Source: Prevotella histicola JCM 15637 = DNF00424 (GTDB lineage: Bacteria > Bacteroidota > Bacteroidia > Bacteroidales > Bacteroidaceae). From it: DNA of 64,000 nt. A program made the translations under genes and the position numbers. Every line of letters starts with the position of its first letter. Within the stretch, counting starts at the first letter, position 1. The notes under the pieces were generated by a model. The model ran no database searches. It saw only the letters and a list, made by a program, of their open reading frames with translations, and had not been told where the DNA came from. Positions 36,570-46,623 of this stretch are shown here, one piece after another. The stretch is from NCBI RefSeq assembly GCF_000613925.1, contig NZ_BAJX01000011.1, positions 1 through 64,000 of the forward strand, read 5' to 3'.

Positions 36570-37199
36570 ATGGAAAAACAGATTGCAACATTTAAGGACT
36601 ACGCTATCTTCATGGCAGACAAAACGAGTCTGTTGGAAATAGCACAGTTTGTGGTCAAGGAAAATTACTCCCATCACTTATCTTCATTTACAGAGAAAGA
36701 AGTAAATGAAGATATCAAATCAGTGCTTGAAGAAGAGGAATATCTGTATGATAACAAATCTCATATTTATATTGCAAGGGATGCCTTTGGGAATATAATT
36801 GGCTGCATCAGGAGTTTCCATTGGGATAAACACAAGACTCTTCCTATTGAAAAAATATACGGAATAAATCCACTGAATGCTATTCACGGGGAAAGTAAAT
36901 ATAGTTTTTGGCATATCGGGCGCTTTGCCGTTGCAAAGGATTCGGGAATATCCACATTGACATTGTTCAAGCGGCTAATGGCATTGGCAGTAAAACCGAT
37001 AGTAGAGGACAAGTACAGCTATATGATAGCAGAGATTGACAGCAAACTATTGAAAGTAATGAAGGGCTTGGGATTTGGCACACGTCAAATAGGGAAATCC
37101 ATAGATTACCTGACATCGGAAACTGTTCCTGTATGTTCCAGTAAGAGAGGTATAATGGGGTTCTTTTCAAAGTATGGTGAACTTTGCAAGGCTGCATGA
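36570..37199 (+). CDS. GNAT acyltransferase with LuxI/FeeM-like layout
   Basis: 209 residues from ATG 36570. An AANN-type acyl-CoA/ACP-binding core is suggested by IYIARDAFGNIIGCIRSFHWD. Then come WHIGRFAVAKDSGISTLTLFKRLMALAV, like the E-x-SRF-V ... LF-x-x-L region of acyl-homoserine-lactone synthases, and SKLLKVMKGLGFGTRQIGKSIDY, like their GxxxRxxG ending. N-acyl amino acid synthases (FeeM type) share this fold. It may make a small N-acyl signal or modify the peptide. Divergent from the PAS-LuxR gene across two palindromes. Substrate not predictable. Confidence 0.65.
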   Translation: MEKQIATFKDYAIFMADKTSLLEIAQFVVKENYSHHLSSFTEKEVNEDIKSVLEEEEYLYDNKSHIYIARDAFGNIIGCIRSFHWDKHKTLPIEKIYGINPLNAIHGESKYSFWHIGRFAVAKDSGISTLTLFKRLMALAVKPIVEDKYSYMIAEIDSKLLKVMKGLGFGTRQIGKSIDYLTSETVPVCSSKRGIMGFFSKYGELCKAA

Positions 37200-37215
37200 T
37201 TACACTTTTGTGTAA
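37200..37215. promoter_or_regulatory. LuxR-type operator palindrome, site 4
   Basis: TTACACTTTTGTGTAA directly after the GNAT stop codon. Centre exactly 39 bp upstream of site 5. Confidence 0.7.
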
Positions 37216-37238
37216 TATTTCAGACAACAAATTCAGAA

Positions 37239-37254
37239 TTACACAAAAGTGTAA
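37239..37254. promoter_or_regulatory. LuxR-type operator palindrome, site 5 (outer-membrane protein promoter)
   Basis: TTACACAAAAGTGTAA; centre 34.5 bp upstream of the TTTG of the -7 box TACATTTG (37277-37284). Confidence 0.72.
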
Positions 37255-37276
37255 CGATATAATTTGGAGAAACCAA

Positions 37277-37284
37277 TACATTTG
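37277..37284 (+). promoter_or_regulatory. -7 box TACATTTG of the outer-membrane protein gene
   Basis: Matches TAnnTTTG. It is about 93 nt before the start codon, with the palindrome pair (sites 4 and 5) upstream. It may also drive the downstream peptide and maturase genes. Confidence 0.6.
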
Positions 37285-37377
37285 CAACATCGAAAGACAA
37301 GAAAAGTTGTCGGCATATCATGATGTTGACTCCAAAATTATAATAAGACAATACATATAATAAATAATATAATGTTT

Positions 37378-39671
37378 ATGAAAAAGAAAATTCTCACGTT
37401 GCTCATGTCTGGCTGCTATGGTATTCTTGCTGCACAAACTACGGGAACGGTCGTAGATGAAAACAAGCAACCATTACCAGCTGCAACGGTTTCGTTGTTT
37501 CGTGAAAGCGAAAATAAGATGATTAGTGGAGTAGTAACTGATATGAATGGCGGCTTTGAACTGAATACGCATGAAGGAGAGAACTATAGAATAAGGATAT
37601 CTTTTGTTGGGTATTCTACGCAGGAAATTAAATGCCAAAACATTTCTAAGCACCTTTCGGTGGGTACAATCATGTTGGAACCAGAAAGTAAGCAGCTTAA
37701 TGACGTTACAGTGATCGCCAACAACGTAATACAAAAAGCTGACCGCCAAATAATTATCCCTAATCTGCTTCAGCAAAAAACATCAAGCAATGGTTTAAGT
37801 TTGTTGCAGCATCTTCAGCTTTCACGAATCTCTGTAAATACGCTTGACAGTAAGGTGACTACCACTATGGGGGATGCCGTAGAGTTACGTATTAATGGTG
37901 TAAAGGCAGAGATACAGGAGGTGAAGGCTCTCTTGCCGGCAGACGTATTGAGAATAGAATATCATGATAATCCTGGTCTAAGATACGGAAATGTAGCTGC
38001 CGTAATTGACATTATCTTAAAAGAAAAGAAGAATGGTGGAAGCATCTCCGGAGAGTTTATGAACACTATCAATCCCTTAGGTATAGGAGATTATCAGTTA
38101 TCGGGTAATTATCATGTAGGTAAGTCAAACTTCAAGGCATCTGTAAACTGGAATCGACGTGATGTAAACTGGTTACGTGAAAACATGGAGGCTTTCCATG
38201 CAACGACCCCCAGTATCAGTAACTATGAGATAGGGCAAAAGACAAAGGCACGATATGACAACATCAATCTATCCATAGGATACGATTACATAAATAGCGG
38301 AAACATATTGAGTGTTACTTTTCGTGATTTATATAACAATACGCCTCATGCGGTATCTGATAGAAATTCCAAACTTATTCAGGATAGCAATACATTCGAT
38401 ATCAAGGACCGCACCAAGTCAAGGAGCAACAATCCATCGTTAGATATTTATTATCAGCATGAGTTTACCAAGGATCGGCATCTGTTCTTTGACCTGATAG
38501 GAACATATATCAATACTAAAAACGACCGTTTATATCGCCAATCTCTGGGGAATGCTGTGCAGGAAATAACTTCCCATGTCAATGGCAATAAATATTCGAC
38601 CATAGCTGAAGTTATTTACGAGCAGAAAATCAAGGATTCGCGATTGTCATTCGGTCTGCGACATCAGCAGATGTACACAAAAAACGCATATGATGGAAAC
38701 ACATCCTCAAGCGTAAAGATGAATACAGGTGAGAGTTATGGTTTTGGAGAATGGGCTTCAAAGTTAGGAAAACTGGATTATATGGTAGGTGTAGGTGCTA
38801 TGAGAACCTATGTTAGCCAAGGAAATGCCAAACAGGTAAAATATATATTTCGTCCAACTATTCAGCTGGGGTACCGTTTCAACAATTATCTGTCAATACG
38901 CTACAAAGCCTACATGGGAGGCTACGCACCCTCACTTGCCGAATTAAGCGATGTTGAACAACACATAGACATTTACCAAATACGCCGTGGAAATCCAAAT
39001 CTACAGGCGGTCAGATTTTTCTCTAATGAACTATCAATTAGCGTAGGAACAAAATATATTAGTGCAGAATGGTTTACTCGTTATAGCTATGATGATAAAC
39101 CATATATGGAAGAAACAACCTATTCGAATGGCTTCTATGTTAGGAGTTATGCCAATCAAAGAGGCTTCCATCGTCTGAACTCTCAAATAAACCTAAAAGT
39201 ACAACCTTGGAGGGATTATATGTCCATCCAATTTACCCCATTTGTCAATCGCTATATCAGCAATGGCAATACCTATACGCATACACATACTAACTGGGGC
39301 TTGCGTGCCAACTTAATGGGAATGTACAAGAATTGGTATGTAGCGCCAATCTTGAGACAAGTTTTCATAGCCTGTGGGGGGAGACACTTAACAAAGATGA
39401 GAAATCACATAGTATAGTTTTTGGGTACAATAGAGAAAAATGGGGTGTAGAACTCCAGTTGCAGAACATCTTCAGTTCACGTTATGAAATGTCTGTAGAA
39501 AATCTTTCCCATCTTGCTCCTTATAATCAAATGGTATGGTCGAAAAATCTATGTAAGGTTTTTGGCATAGACTTTCATTTCAACCTGAACTTTGGAAAGC
39601 ACGGTTCTGAGGTGAACCAACGTATTCATAACTCTGATACTGATGCAGGTATTGTGCCAACAACGAAGTAG
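37378..39671 (+). CDS. TonB-dependent-receptor-like outer-membrane beta-barrel (frameshifted as read)
   Basis: Signal peptide, then a carboxypeptidase-like regulatory domain (TTGTVVDENKQPLPAATVSLF, GGFELNTHEGENYRIRISFVGY), a plug-like part (GDAVELRINGVKAEIQEVKALLPADVLRIEYHDNPG) and a long OMP_b-brl_3-type barrel. The frame breaks near 39345 (WYVAANLETSFHSL; GCGGCC read as GCGCC); restored length is 764 residues. Either the uptake/export channel for the cluster's product or a receptor for it. ATG 37378 gives a better signal peptide than ATG 37372. It is under palindrome sites 4 and 5. Confidence 0.75.
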
Positions 39672-39754
39672 CAGATAAATATAAATTCACGTACAGATAA
39701 AGAGGATGTCGAAAATCTTTAAAAGAGTAGACGTTATTAAATACTTTTAGCCTT

Positions 39755-39910
39755 ATGGCAGAAATTAATTTAAAAAAGCTCCTTGATGAGTCCATGTTGA
39801 AAGAAATCGATCAAGATTGCATTATTTTGAACGAAGAGCAGGCCGACGAATTATACGGAGGAGCAGAATGGGGTTACTATGGTAACTGTTCATTCGGTAA
39901 TTGTCACTAA
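39755..39910 (+). CDS. Double-glycine leader peptide (RiPP precursor)
   Basis: 51 residues, too short for automatic calling. The leader MAEINLKKLLDESMLKEIDQ continues through DCIILNEEQADELYGG, a class of acidic leader ending in GG (residues 35-36). The core after it is AEWGYYGNCSFGNCH, rich in aromatic residues, Gly and two Cys. It lies just before a radical SAM maturase and upstream of a C39 peptidase exporter, which cleaves after GG. The hairpin that follows suggests that more of this gene is transcribed than of the enzymes downstream. Confidence 0.8.
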   Translation: MAEINLKKLLDESMLKEIDQDCIILNEEQADELYGGAEWGYYGNCSFGNCH

Positions 39911-39932
39911 GACAGTTACAAAATGAGTATTA

Positions 39933-39987
39933 GGGGATGCTAACTCAGGAGCGTGAGTTTTACTCCGACAATAGCATTCCCTTTTTT
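39933..39987 (+). terminator. Attenuating terminator after the precursor peptide
   Basis: GGGGATGCTA pairs with TAGCATTCCC around an inner stem AACTCA/TGAGTT and is followed by six T. It lies 23 nt after the peptide stop and 21 nt before the maturase gene; partial read-through would give high precursor to enzyme ratio. Confidence 0.75.
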
Positions 39988-40007
39988 CTAATATTATAAC
40001 ATAGAAA

Positions 40008-41366
40008 ATGGAAAATAAACTTAAACTCTCAGCATATTTATTTAAGAATTTATATCACATTAAGAGACATCAATTAGGTCTCTTCTTTTCTGGAAGAACA
40101 GCAAAAAACATTTTTGTATCAGCTAACACCTATAATTCTGTCATCAATGAAGATTTTAGGCATATAGACAAAAATACAATGGAGTTATTAATTAAAGCAA
40201 AGGTGCTTGTTCCAAAGGAAGAAGACGAGTTTAGATCAATAAACATAGAAAACCAAAAGATTTTAAAGAAGCAAAGACAGTACCATAGTGAGCACCTATA
40301 TATGTCCATTCAACCAACTGATAAATGTCAATTTGCTTGTAACTATTGTGGTCAAGAGCACAACCATGCAGAAATCAGTATAGATACCATAGAATGTCTC
40401 ATCAAACAGATTGATATTAAATTATCTGCACATGATTATCAGGACATGGAAATAGGATGGTTTGGAGGAGAACCGTTATGCGCCTTAGATAAAATGCGTA
40501 TAATCAATAAGCATATAAAAATTCTGACAAATAAGCATAAGATTAAAAATCTATCTCATATAACTACAAATGGCTATATACTCACGCCAGATGTATATAG
40601 AGAGTTAAAGGAACAATTTAATTGCAGGAGGATAGAAATAACAATAGATGGAGATAAGGAATTCCATGACAAGCACCGTTTCACGTGTAGCGGTAAAGGA
40701 ACTTTTGTTAAATTATACAACAATTTAAAGTCTATAGTCTCAAGCCCATACTATGATAAGACTAAATGCATGATAACCATTCGATGTAATATTGATCAAA
40801 GTAATATAGATGGTGTTATTCCACTTTTACATAAACTGTACAATGATGGGATGCAGGATAAAATTCGTTTTTATTGTGCATGTGTTGTTTCATGGGCAAA
40901 CAATGGTGCTGGTGATGCCAAGACATGGAAGATAATTGGGAAAAAGTCTACAGAGTATATACTTTATATGCTAACGCATGGTTTTAGAACAGAGATTCTT
41001 CCGCACAGAAGTGGGCCTTATATATGTATTGGGACAATGAAAGAGTCCTTAATGTATGATGCTTATGGTAATATTTACGACTGTTCGGAGACAGCCTATT
41101 CTACAAGATATTTAGGAGGTCCATTGCATTTGGGCAATATACATAACCGAGGTAATAAGCGCAAAAATAGTGCCTTAGCGACCATTCCCCACATGTTGTT
41201 AAGTGGTCAGATTAAACAGTGTAAAGATTGTAAGTATTATCCTTTATGTGGAGGATTATGTCCACTTGCATTATATGAGAAAGAACCTAGATGCCCTATG
41301 TTTATATATAATATAGAGGATCGCATGCTAATAAATGCTATATACAGACTTAACCATATAAAATAA
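40008..41366 (+). CDS. Radical SAM/SPASM peptide maturase
   Basis: 452 residues. C107-x3-C111-x2-C114 in TDKCQFACNYCGQ is the radical SAM cluster site; WFGGEPL, TTNGYIL and ITIDGDKEFHDKHR are standard partner motifs. The C-terminal SPASM region has CIGTM, IYDCSETAYS, and CKDCKYYPLCGGLCP, enough Cys for two auxiliary clusters. The N-terminal 90 residues may hold the leader-binding part. It probably modifies the core of the adjacent precursor, for example by Cys, Tyr or Gly crosslinks; the exact chemistry cannot be read. AT-rich codon use. Confidence 0.82.
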   Translation: MENKLKLSAYLFKNLYHIKRHQLGLFFSGRTAKNIFVSANTYNSVINEDFRHIDKNTMELLIKAKVLVPKEEDEFRSINIENQKILKKQRQYHSEHLYMSIQPTDKCQFACNYCGQEHNHAEISIDTIECLIKQIDIKLSAHDYQDMEIGWFGGEPLCALDKMRIINKHIKILTNKHKIKNLSHITTNGYILTPDVYRELKEQFNCRRIEITIDGDKEFHDKHRFTCSGKGTFVKLYNNLKSIVSSPYYDKTKCMITIRCNIDQSNIDGVIPLLHKLYNDGMQDKIRFYCACVVSWANNGAGDAKTWKIIGKKSTEYILYMLTHGFRTEILPHRSGPYICIGTMKESLMYDAYGNIYDCSETAYSTRYLGGPLHLGNIHNRGNKRKNSALATIPHMLLSGQIKQCKDCKYYPLCGGLCPLALYEKEPRCPMFIYNIEDRMLINAIYRLNHIK

Positions 41367-41373
41367 TAACATA

Positions 41374-42630
41374 ATGCATATAATTCAAACATATAGTCAG
41401 TTAAGAAGTTATGGACTGAACTTTTGCGGAGGTTATTTATCTCCACTAGTCAATTGGCTATCAATAGCATTGAGTGGATTACTCTTAAAAGAGTATAACC
41501 CACAAATACCCCTTTGTATGTATACAAATTTTGAGTTAAAACATATATTTAAAGATTTGTTTCTATTGCCATATGATACATACTTCATATTGGATGACAT
41601 CAAGAATGAGTATAGGGATTTTTACTGTTACCCTAAAATTCAAACATATAGTATGCAAAATGCTCCCTTTTTGCATATAGACTGTGATGTGTTTTGCAAG
41701 GAAGCGCTCAAGAAGCGCTTATTAACAGCAGACTTAGTAGCCCAGCATGAAGAAAACGATTCAAATTTCTACATGTTAGTACTAAACCATTTGAAATCAT
41801 GCAATGCGATAATTCCTGATTACATGAGAGTATGTTTCGGTGAAAATAATATACATTCATATAATGCAGGGGTATTGGGTGGTAATAATGTGTTCTTTTG
41901 GAAAGAGTACATTGAATATGTTAAAGATTTTTTATCAAGCAATGCTAATAGTATAAGAAAGTCAGACAAGAAGTTTCTTTATAATGTTGTTTTTGAACAA
42001 TGGATTTTTTATGCCTTAGCACATACAAAAAGAATCAAGGTTGAAACATTTATTAAGGGTGTTGTTAAGGATTTTGTTATGCCTTGGGGAACAGTCCCTG
42101 ACCAAGTAGTGGAAGCTAACAATCATCCTTATATTCACATAATGAATTACAAAAGTCATCCACGCTGTAATAGCTATATCATTAGGCAAATGTATAGGAA
42201 GTATCCAGAGTATTTTGACCGAATACTCTATGTATGCCATAAAAATGATATTTGTCAAAAAATCACACTAAAAGGTATTGCAAATAGTGAGTATGAGAAA
42301 AGAGCAATAGAATATGAAAAAATATCTAATGGAGACTTATTAAACTCTATAATTTCAATTTCTCCTGATGTTAAATTCATAAGTAATAAAAAAGTTTCAA
42401 CATTACCTGATAAAAAGGAATGCAAACAGGAGGGATATCTAAAAACATACAATACATATCTTGCGCAGAATGTGTATATAAAATACGACTCTGTTATGAC
42501 AAATCTACTTAAAATATTTAGGAAGCCTATTCGGTTAAACGAAATAATAACAGACTTGAATCCCTTTCAACAAGAATATTTAATTACAAGTATTCGCAAG
42601 GGATTATTTGATAATGTATTAATTATATGA
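41374..42630 (+). CDS. DUF6734-like glycosyltransferase-fold protein 1
   Basis: 418 residues. LSPLVNWLSIALSGLLLKEYN, YPKIQTYSMQNAPFLHIDCDVFCKEAL (DxD-like DCD) and IHSYNAGVLGGNNVFFWKEY form the same framework as the next-but-one gene, so the two are paralogues. The DCD and GVLGG motifs point to a GT-A-type transferase. The C-terminal segment (TNLLKIFRKPIRLNEIITDLNPFQQEYLITSIRKGLFDNVLII) looks like a small winged helix. It may attach a sugar or other group to the peptide. Starts eight nt after the maturase. Confidence 0.6.
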   Translation: MHIIQTYSQLRSYGLNFCGGYLSPLVNWLSIALSGLLLKEYNPQIPLCMYTNFELKHIFKDLFLLPYDTYFILDDIKNEYRDFYCYPKIQTYSMQNAPFLHIDCDVFCKEALKKRLLTADLVAQHEENDSNFYMLVLNHLKSCNAIIPDYMRVCFGENNIHSYNAGVLGGNNVFFWKEYIEYVKDFLSSNANSIRKSDKKFLYNVVFEQWIFYALAHTKRIKVETFIKGVVKDFVMPWGTVPDQVVEANNHPYIHIMNYKSHPRCNSYIIRQMYRKYPEYFDRILYVCHKNDICQKITLKGIANSEYEKRAIEYEKISNGDLLNSIISISPDVKFISNKKVSTLPDKKECKQEGYLKTYNTYLAQNVYIKYDSVMTNLLKIFRKPIRLNEIITDLNPFQQEYLITSIRKGLFDNVLII

Positions 42631-42842
42631 CACCATAAAATAACAAAACATAGTGCATACTTTATAATTAATACTTTGGTGGCATGAGCATAATGCTACA
42701 CTAATGTATTTTAAGTGTACTAATTATATAGTCATATACACTCAGAAGGTTTAATACTTATACAACCTAAAATTAAGGTTTTTGTTAGTAGCTTAAAGGT
42801 ATTTTTAGAAAAAGATTTTGTTTTATTAATATTATTGCATAC
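42631..42842. other. AT-rich intergenic stretch within the peptide cluster
   Basis: 212 nt without an ORF, very AT-rich, with TACACTAATGTA and AAGTGTACT fragments loosely like the operator half-sites but not full palindromes. May carry an internal promoter. Confidence 0.35.
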
Positions 42843-44348
42843 ATGAGGTTTTTACAGACATATTACAGTTTCTCCACAGATGAAGATCCTATGTTCGATA
42901 AAGCAGGATTTCTCTCACCTGAATTTCATTGGATAACTATGGCTATTAGTTGCCTTTTACTAAAGCAGCATTATGGTCATGTTACGCTGTATTGCAATTC
43001 CACAGCTAAAAAAGTTGTTGAAGAATTGTGTATTCCTTATGATCAGATAGTAACAATTCCGAATATTATGGAAGGGTATTCTGGCTATGAATTATGGGCT
43101 TTGCCAAAATTATATACATACAGTGAACAGCATGAACCATTTTTACATGTAGATTGTGATTTTTTGTTGTATGACAGCTTACCAGATTCCTTTTGGAAAG
43201 CAGACTTATTCGCACAAAATATTGAGTATGACGATCAATTGTATAATCGTAAGTGCATAGATCGTTTCATACAAGTTGGAGGAAAAATTCCCAATTTTGC
43301 AGATATAGAGCTTAAAAATAAGATTATTAGTGTGGCTAATGCAGGCGTACTCGGAGGAAATGATGTGAAATTCATTCAATACTACACAGAACAAGCATAT
43401 AGATTTATATATAACAATGATAGGATTTTGAAACTTAATCATGACGGTTTTATAAATTCTGTTTACGAGCAACTTTTCTTTTATTGCCTAGCTCAAAAAT
43501 ATAATAAAACTATAAGCTACTGCACTGAAGGTGAAAAATTAAGTACTTTGTTTGATTGGATGAATCTTGATATGTCGTGTTTGAAAAAACACGGCTATTG
43601 TCATATGCTTGGAAATATAAAAAAAAGAAATGATGCACAAATTTTTGCATCAAGGCTTCTAGAAAAAATAGATCCTGCTTTACATCATCATATAATCAAT
43701 ACATATATCCAGCATGGCGGTATCCCAATATCTAATTATCTGAATTTTATAGATACTCCTTATATCCATCATTACAGGACTTCCAACGAAATATTAGAAA
43801 GGTCACGTAGTTTTAAAGTTTCTAAAAATTATGATATAGGAAAAATAATGAAAGAAAGAATCTATACCGAAATTAAGAAACTGGACAACACGTGCATCAA
43901 AGTTGAGAAACAACTAGAAGATAATAAGAAGGAATTTTTTAAAAAGCAGTATACTTGCATTAATAGCTTTTGGGAAAATGAGAGATTATATGAGAGTAAT
44001 TGTCAGTTTATTTTAAATCCTTTTATTAGCTTGACAGATATATCATCAGAAACATTGATGTATATTACAAAAAATCAAAAAATTGAAAATAAAATGTATA
44101 AAGTTGTAACTATACCAGATGCTTTTCGTCAAACAGTTTATGAAGTAGTTGCTCGTGGAACGGTTGAAACTATTATAGACTATCTCCTACAGGAGCATAC
44201 AGCAACAGCCTCCGATATAATAGATAATGTTTGTGCACTATCACAAAACAAATATGGTAAAGAAGAGTATGAAGCTAATTTAAGATATGTAGAAAGAATT
44301 ATTTACCGGATGATAGAAAACTGTATTTTAACAATATCGAATATCTAA
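42843..44348 (+). CDS. DUF6734-like glycosyltransferase-fold protein 2
   Basis: 501 residues. LSPEFHWITMAISCLLLKQHY, LPKLYTYSEQHEPFLHVDCDFLLYDSL and VANAGVLGGNDVKFIQYYT match the first copy. A longer C-terminus ends with TVETIIDYLLQEHTATASDIIDNVCAL and NLRYVERIIYRMIENCILTI, the pattern of a PqqD-like or winged-helix domain, possibly recognising the leader peptide. Likely a second transferase or a partner subunit. Very AT-rich. Confidence 0.6.
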   Translation: MRFLQTYYSFSTDEDPMFDKAGFLSPEFHWITMAISCLLLKQHYGHVTLYCNSTAKKVVEELCIPYDQIVTIPNIMEGYSGYELWALPKLYTYSEQHEPFLHVDCDFLLYDSLPDSFWKADLFAQNIEYDDQLYNRKCIDRFIQVGGKIPNFADIELKNKIISVANAGVLGGNDVKFIQYYTEQAYRFIYNNDRILKLNHDGFINSVYEQLFFYCLAQKYNKTISYCTEGEKLSTLFDWMNLDMSCLKKHGYCHMLGNIKKRNDAQIFASRLLEKIDPALHHHIINTYIQHGGIPISNYLNFIDTPYIHHYRTSNEILERSRSFKVSKNYDIGKIMKERIYTEIKKLDNTCIKVEKQLEDNKKEFFKKQYTCINSFWENERLYESNCQFILNPFISLTDISSETLMYITKNQKIENKMYKVVTIPDAFRQTVYEVVARGTVETIIDYLLQEHTATASDIIDNVCALSQNKYGKEEYEANLRYVERIIYRMIENCILTISNI

Positions 44349-44404
44349 CGTCCAGTTTTATTTTTGACTATTATTGAAATATTAATGCTAAAGCTCACAG
44401 TTTA

Positions 44405-46605
44405 ATGAAACATATTCGTTTCTTACATCAATACGATTCTATGCAATGTGGTATTACATGCCTACAAATGATATGCGAATATTATGGAAAAAGATACTCT
44501 TTATCTTTTTTAGAAAAACTATGTACGCCAACTACAGAAGGAATTTCTTTATTGGGACTAAGTAAAGCTGCAAATTACCTAGGCTTTGATACGATTTGTA
44601 CCCAGATAGATATTACCAATTTATCCAAATATCCGTTACCTTGTATTCTCCATTGGAATCAGAATCATTTTGTAATACTATATAAAATAAGAAGAGACAA
44701 GAGATTTTATATAGCAGATCCTAGTAAAGGATTAATTAAATATAATTTAGAGGAATTTAAGAGTCATTGGATTAGTACAAGATTGAAAGATAAAGAGCAA
44801 GGAATCGCTATGCTTTGCAGTACTACTCAGTTACTTGATAACAATAATATTAAAGAAGAATCCAAGCTGAAAGAAGAACGCTCACTCAAGTTTCTTTTCG
44901 GTTATGTCAAAAAATACGGAAAGCACTTTGGGCAGATAGTCTTAGGCTTACTTGTGGGCAGTCTGCTGCAACTTATCCTGCCTTTCCTCACGCAATCAAT
45001 TGTGGATGTGGGAATCAAAAACCAGAACATCGGTTTTATTTGGTTAATACTCTTGGGACAACTTGTCCTTACCATGAGCCGTACTGCCATTGATTTTATC
45101 CGTCGTTGGCTCTTACTGCATATCTCTATGCGGATCAATATTTCTCTTGTGAGTGACTTCTTCATCAAGCTGCTCAAACTGCCGATGTCGTTCTTCGACA
45201 CTAAACTGATGGGCGACCTTATGCAGCGTATGGGTGACCATAGTAGGGTGAACACGTTCTTAACTCAAAAGACACTTAGCATCGTGTTCTCCCTCTTTAC
45301 CTTTGTGGTGTTCAGCATCGTGCTGCTATCCTATAATTGGCTTGTCTTTACCATCTTCATGCTCGGTAGTCTGCTCTATGGCGGTTGGCTTGCACTCTTC
45401 CTCAGGCGCAGAAAAGTACTTGATTACGAACTCTTCGAGCAGCAAGCCATCAACAACAACAAGACCTACGAGTTTATCACCTCTATGCAGGAGATAAAAC
45501 TCCAAGATTGTGAACAACGTCGTCGTTGGGAATGGGAGGACGTGCAGGCAGACCTCTTTGGAGTGCAGATGAAATCCCTTAAACTCCAACAGACACAAGA
45601 GGCTGGTAGCATATTCATCAACGAACTGAAAAACATCGTAATCACCGTGGTGGCAGCCACAGCCGTCATTCACGGACAGCTCACGCTGGGTATGATGCTT
45701 GCCGTGCAGTATATCATTGGGCAACTCAACTCACCTGTCGAGCAGTTGATGAGTTTCTTCTATTCGGTGCAGGATGTGAAGATAAGTCTTGAGCGTATCA
45801 ATGAAATCCACCGCATGGATGATGAGAACGGAAAGCAAGGATTGGAAATGGCAGTGAAAGAAAAAAATCAAGGCATAGACCTTGAAGCCGTAAACTTCAA
45901 GTACGATTCTCACGCATTGAAAACCATCATTGATGATGTAAGCCTCACAATCCCCAAAGGTAAGGTAACTGCCATTGTCGGAGCGTCGGGTAGCGGAAAG
46001 ACCACCCTCATCAAACTGATGTTGGCTATTATCCCGTATTGGGAGGACAAATCACCATAGGCGGAACAGGTGTAAATACGCTAAATAAGAAGTGGTGGCG
46101 CAGACAGTGTGGCGTGGTGATGCAAGACGGTGTGATATTCTCCGAGAGTATAGCAAGGAATATAGCCGTAGATGATGGTGAGATTGACAAGGAGCGATTG
46201 CAAAGGGCAGCCGAAATAGCTTGTATTCATGACTATGTAATGGGACTTCCCTTAAAATACAACACTAAGATTGGTCGCGATGGCGTTGGCTTGAGTCAAG
46301 GACAGAAACAGCGTATCTTGATAGCAAGAGCTGTATACAAGAACCCCGATTATATTTTCCTTGATGAAGCCACCAACTCGCTCGATGCCAATAACGAGCG
46401 CATGATTGTGGAGCATCTGGATGAGTTCTACAAAGGCAAGACGGTAGTTATCGTAGCACACCGACTAAGCACGGTGAAGAATGCTGACCAAATAGTGGTA
46501 CTGGATAAAGGCAAGGTGGTCGAGATTGGCAACCACGAGGAACTCACGGCAAAGCGTGGTGCATACTACAATCTTGTAAAGAATCAATTGGAGTTAGGAA
46601 ACTAA
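44405..46605 (+). CDS. C39-peptidase ABC transporter (frameshifted as read)
   Basis: Residues 1-140: C39 peptidase with QCG Cys15, His88 in WNQNHFVILY and Asp105 in IADPSKG, which cleaves after GG leaders. Residues about 160-440: six membrane helices. C-terminal NBD: GASGSGKTTLIKL, LSQGQKQRILIARA, YIFLDEATNS, VIVAHRLST. The frame breaks near 46042 (PYWGGQITIGG; GGGG read as GGG); restored length is 733 residues. Exports the cleaved, modified peptide. Base composition changes at about 44,870: the peptidase part is AT-rich like the cargo, the rest is not. Confidence 0.85.
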
Positions 46606-46623
46606 CGTAAAGGAAAAACAACT

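Noticed and set aside
34799..37254. TTACAC-N4-GTGTAA palindromes as terminators
   Set aside because: Six-bp AT-rich arms are too weak, no T tract follows, and they keep a constant distance to promoters instead of gene ends.
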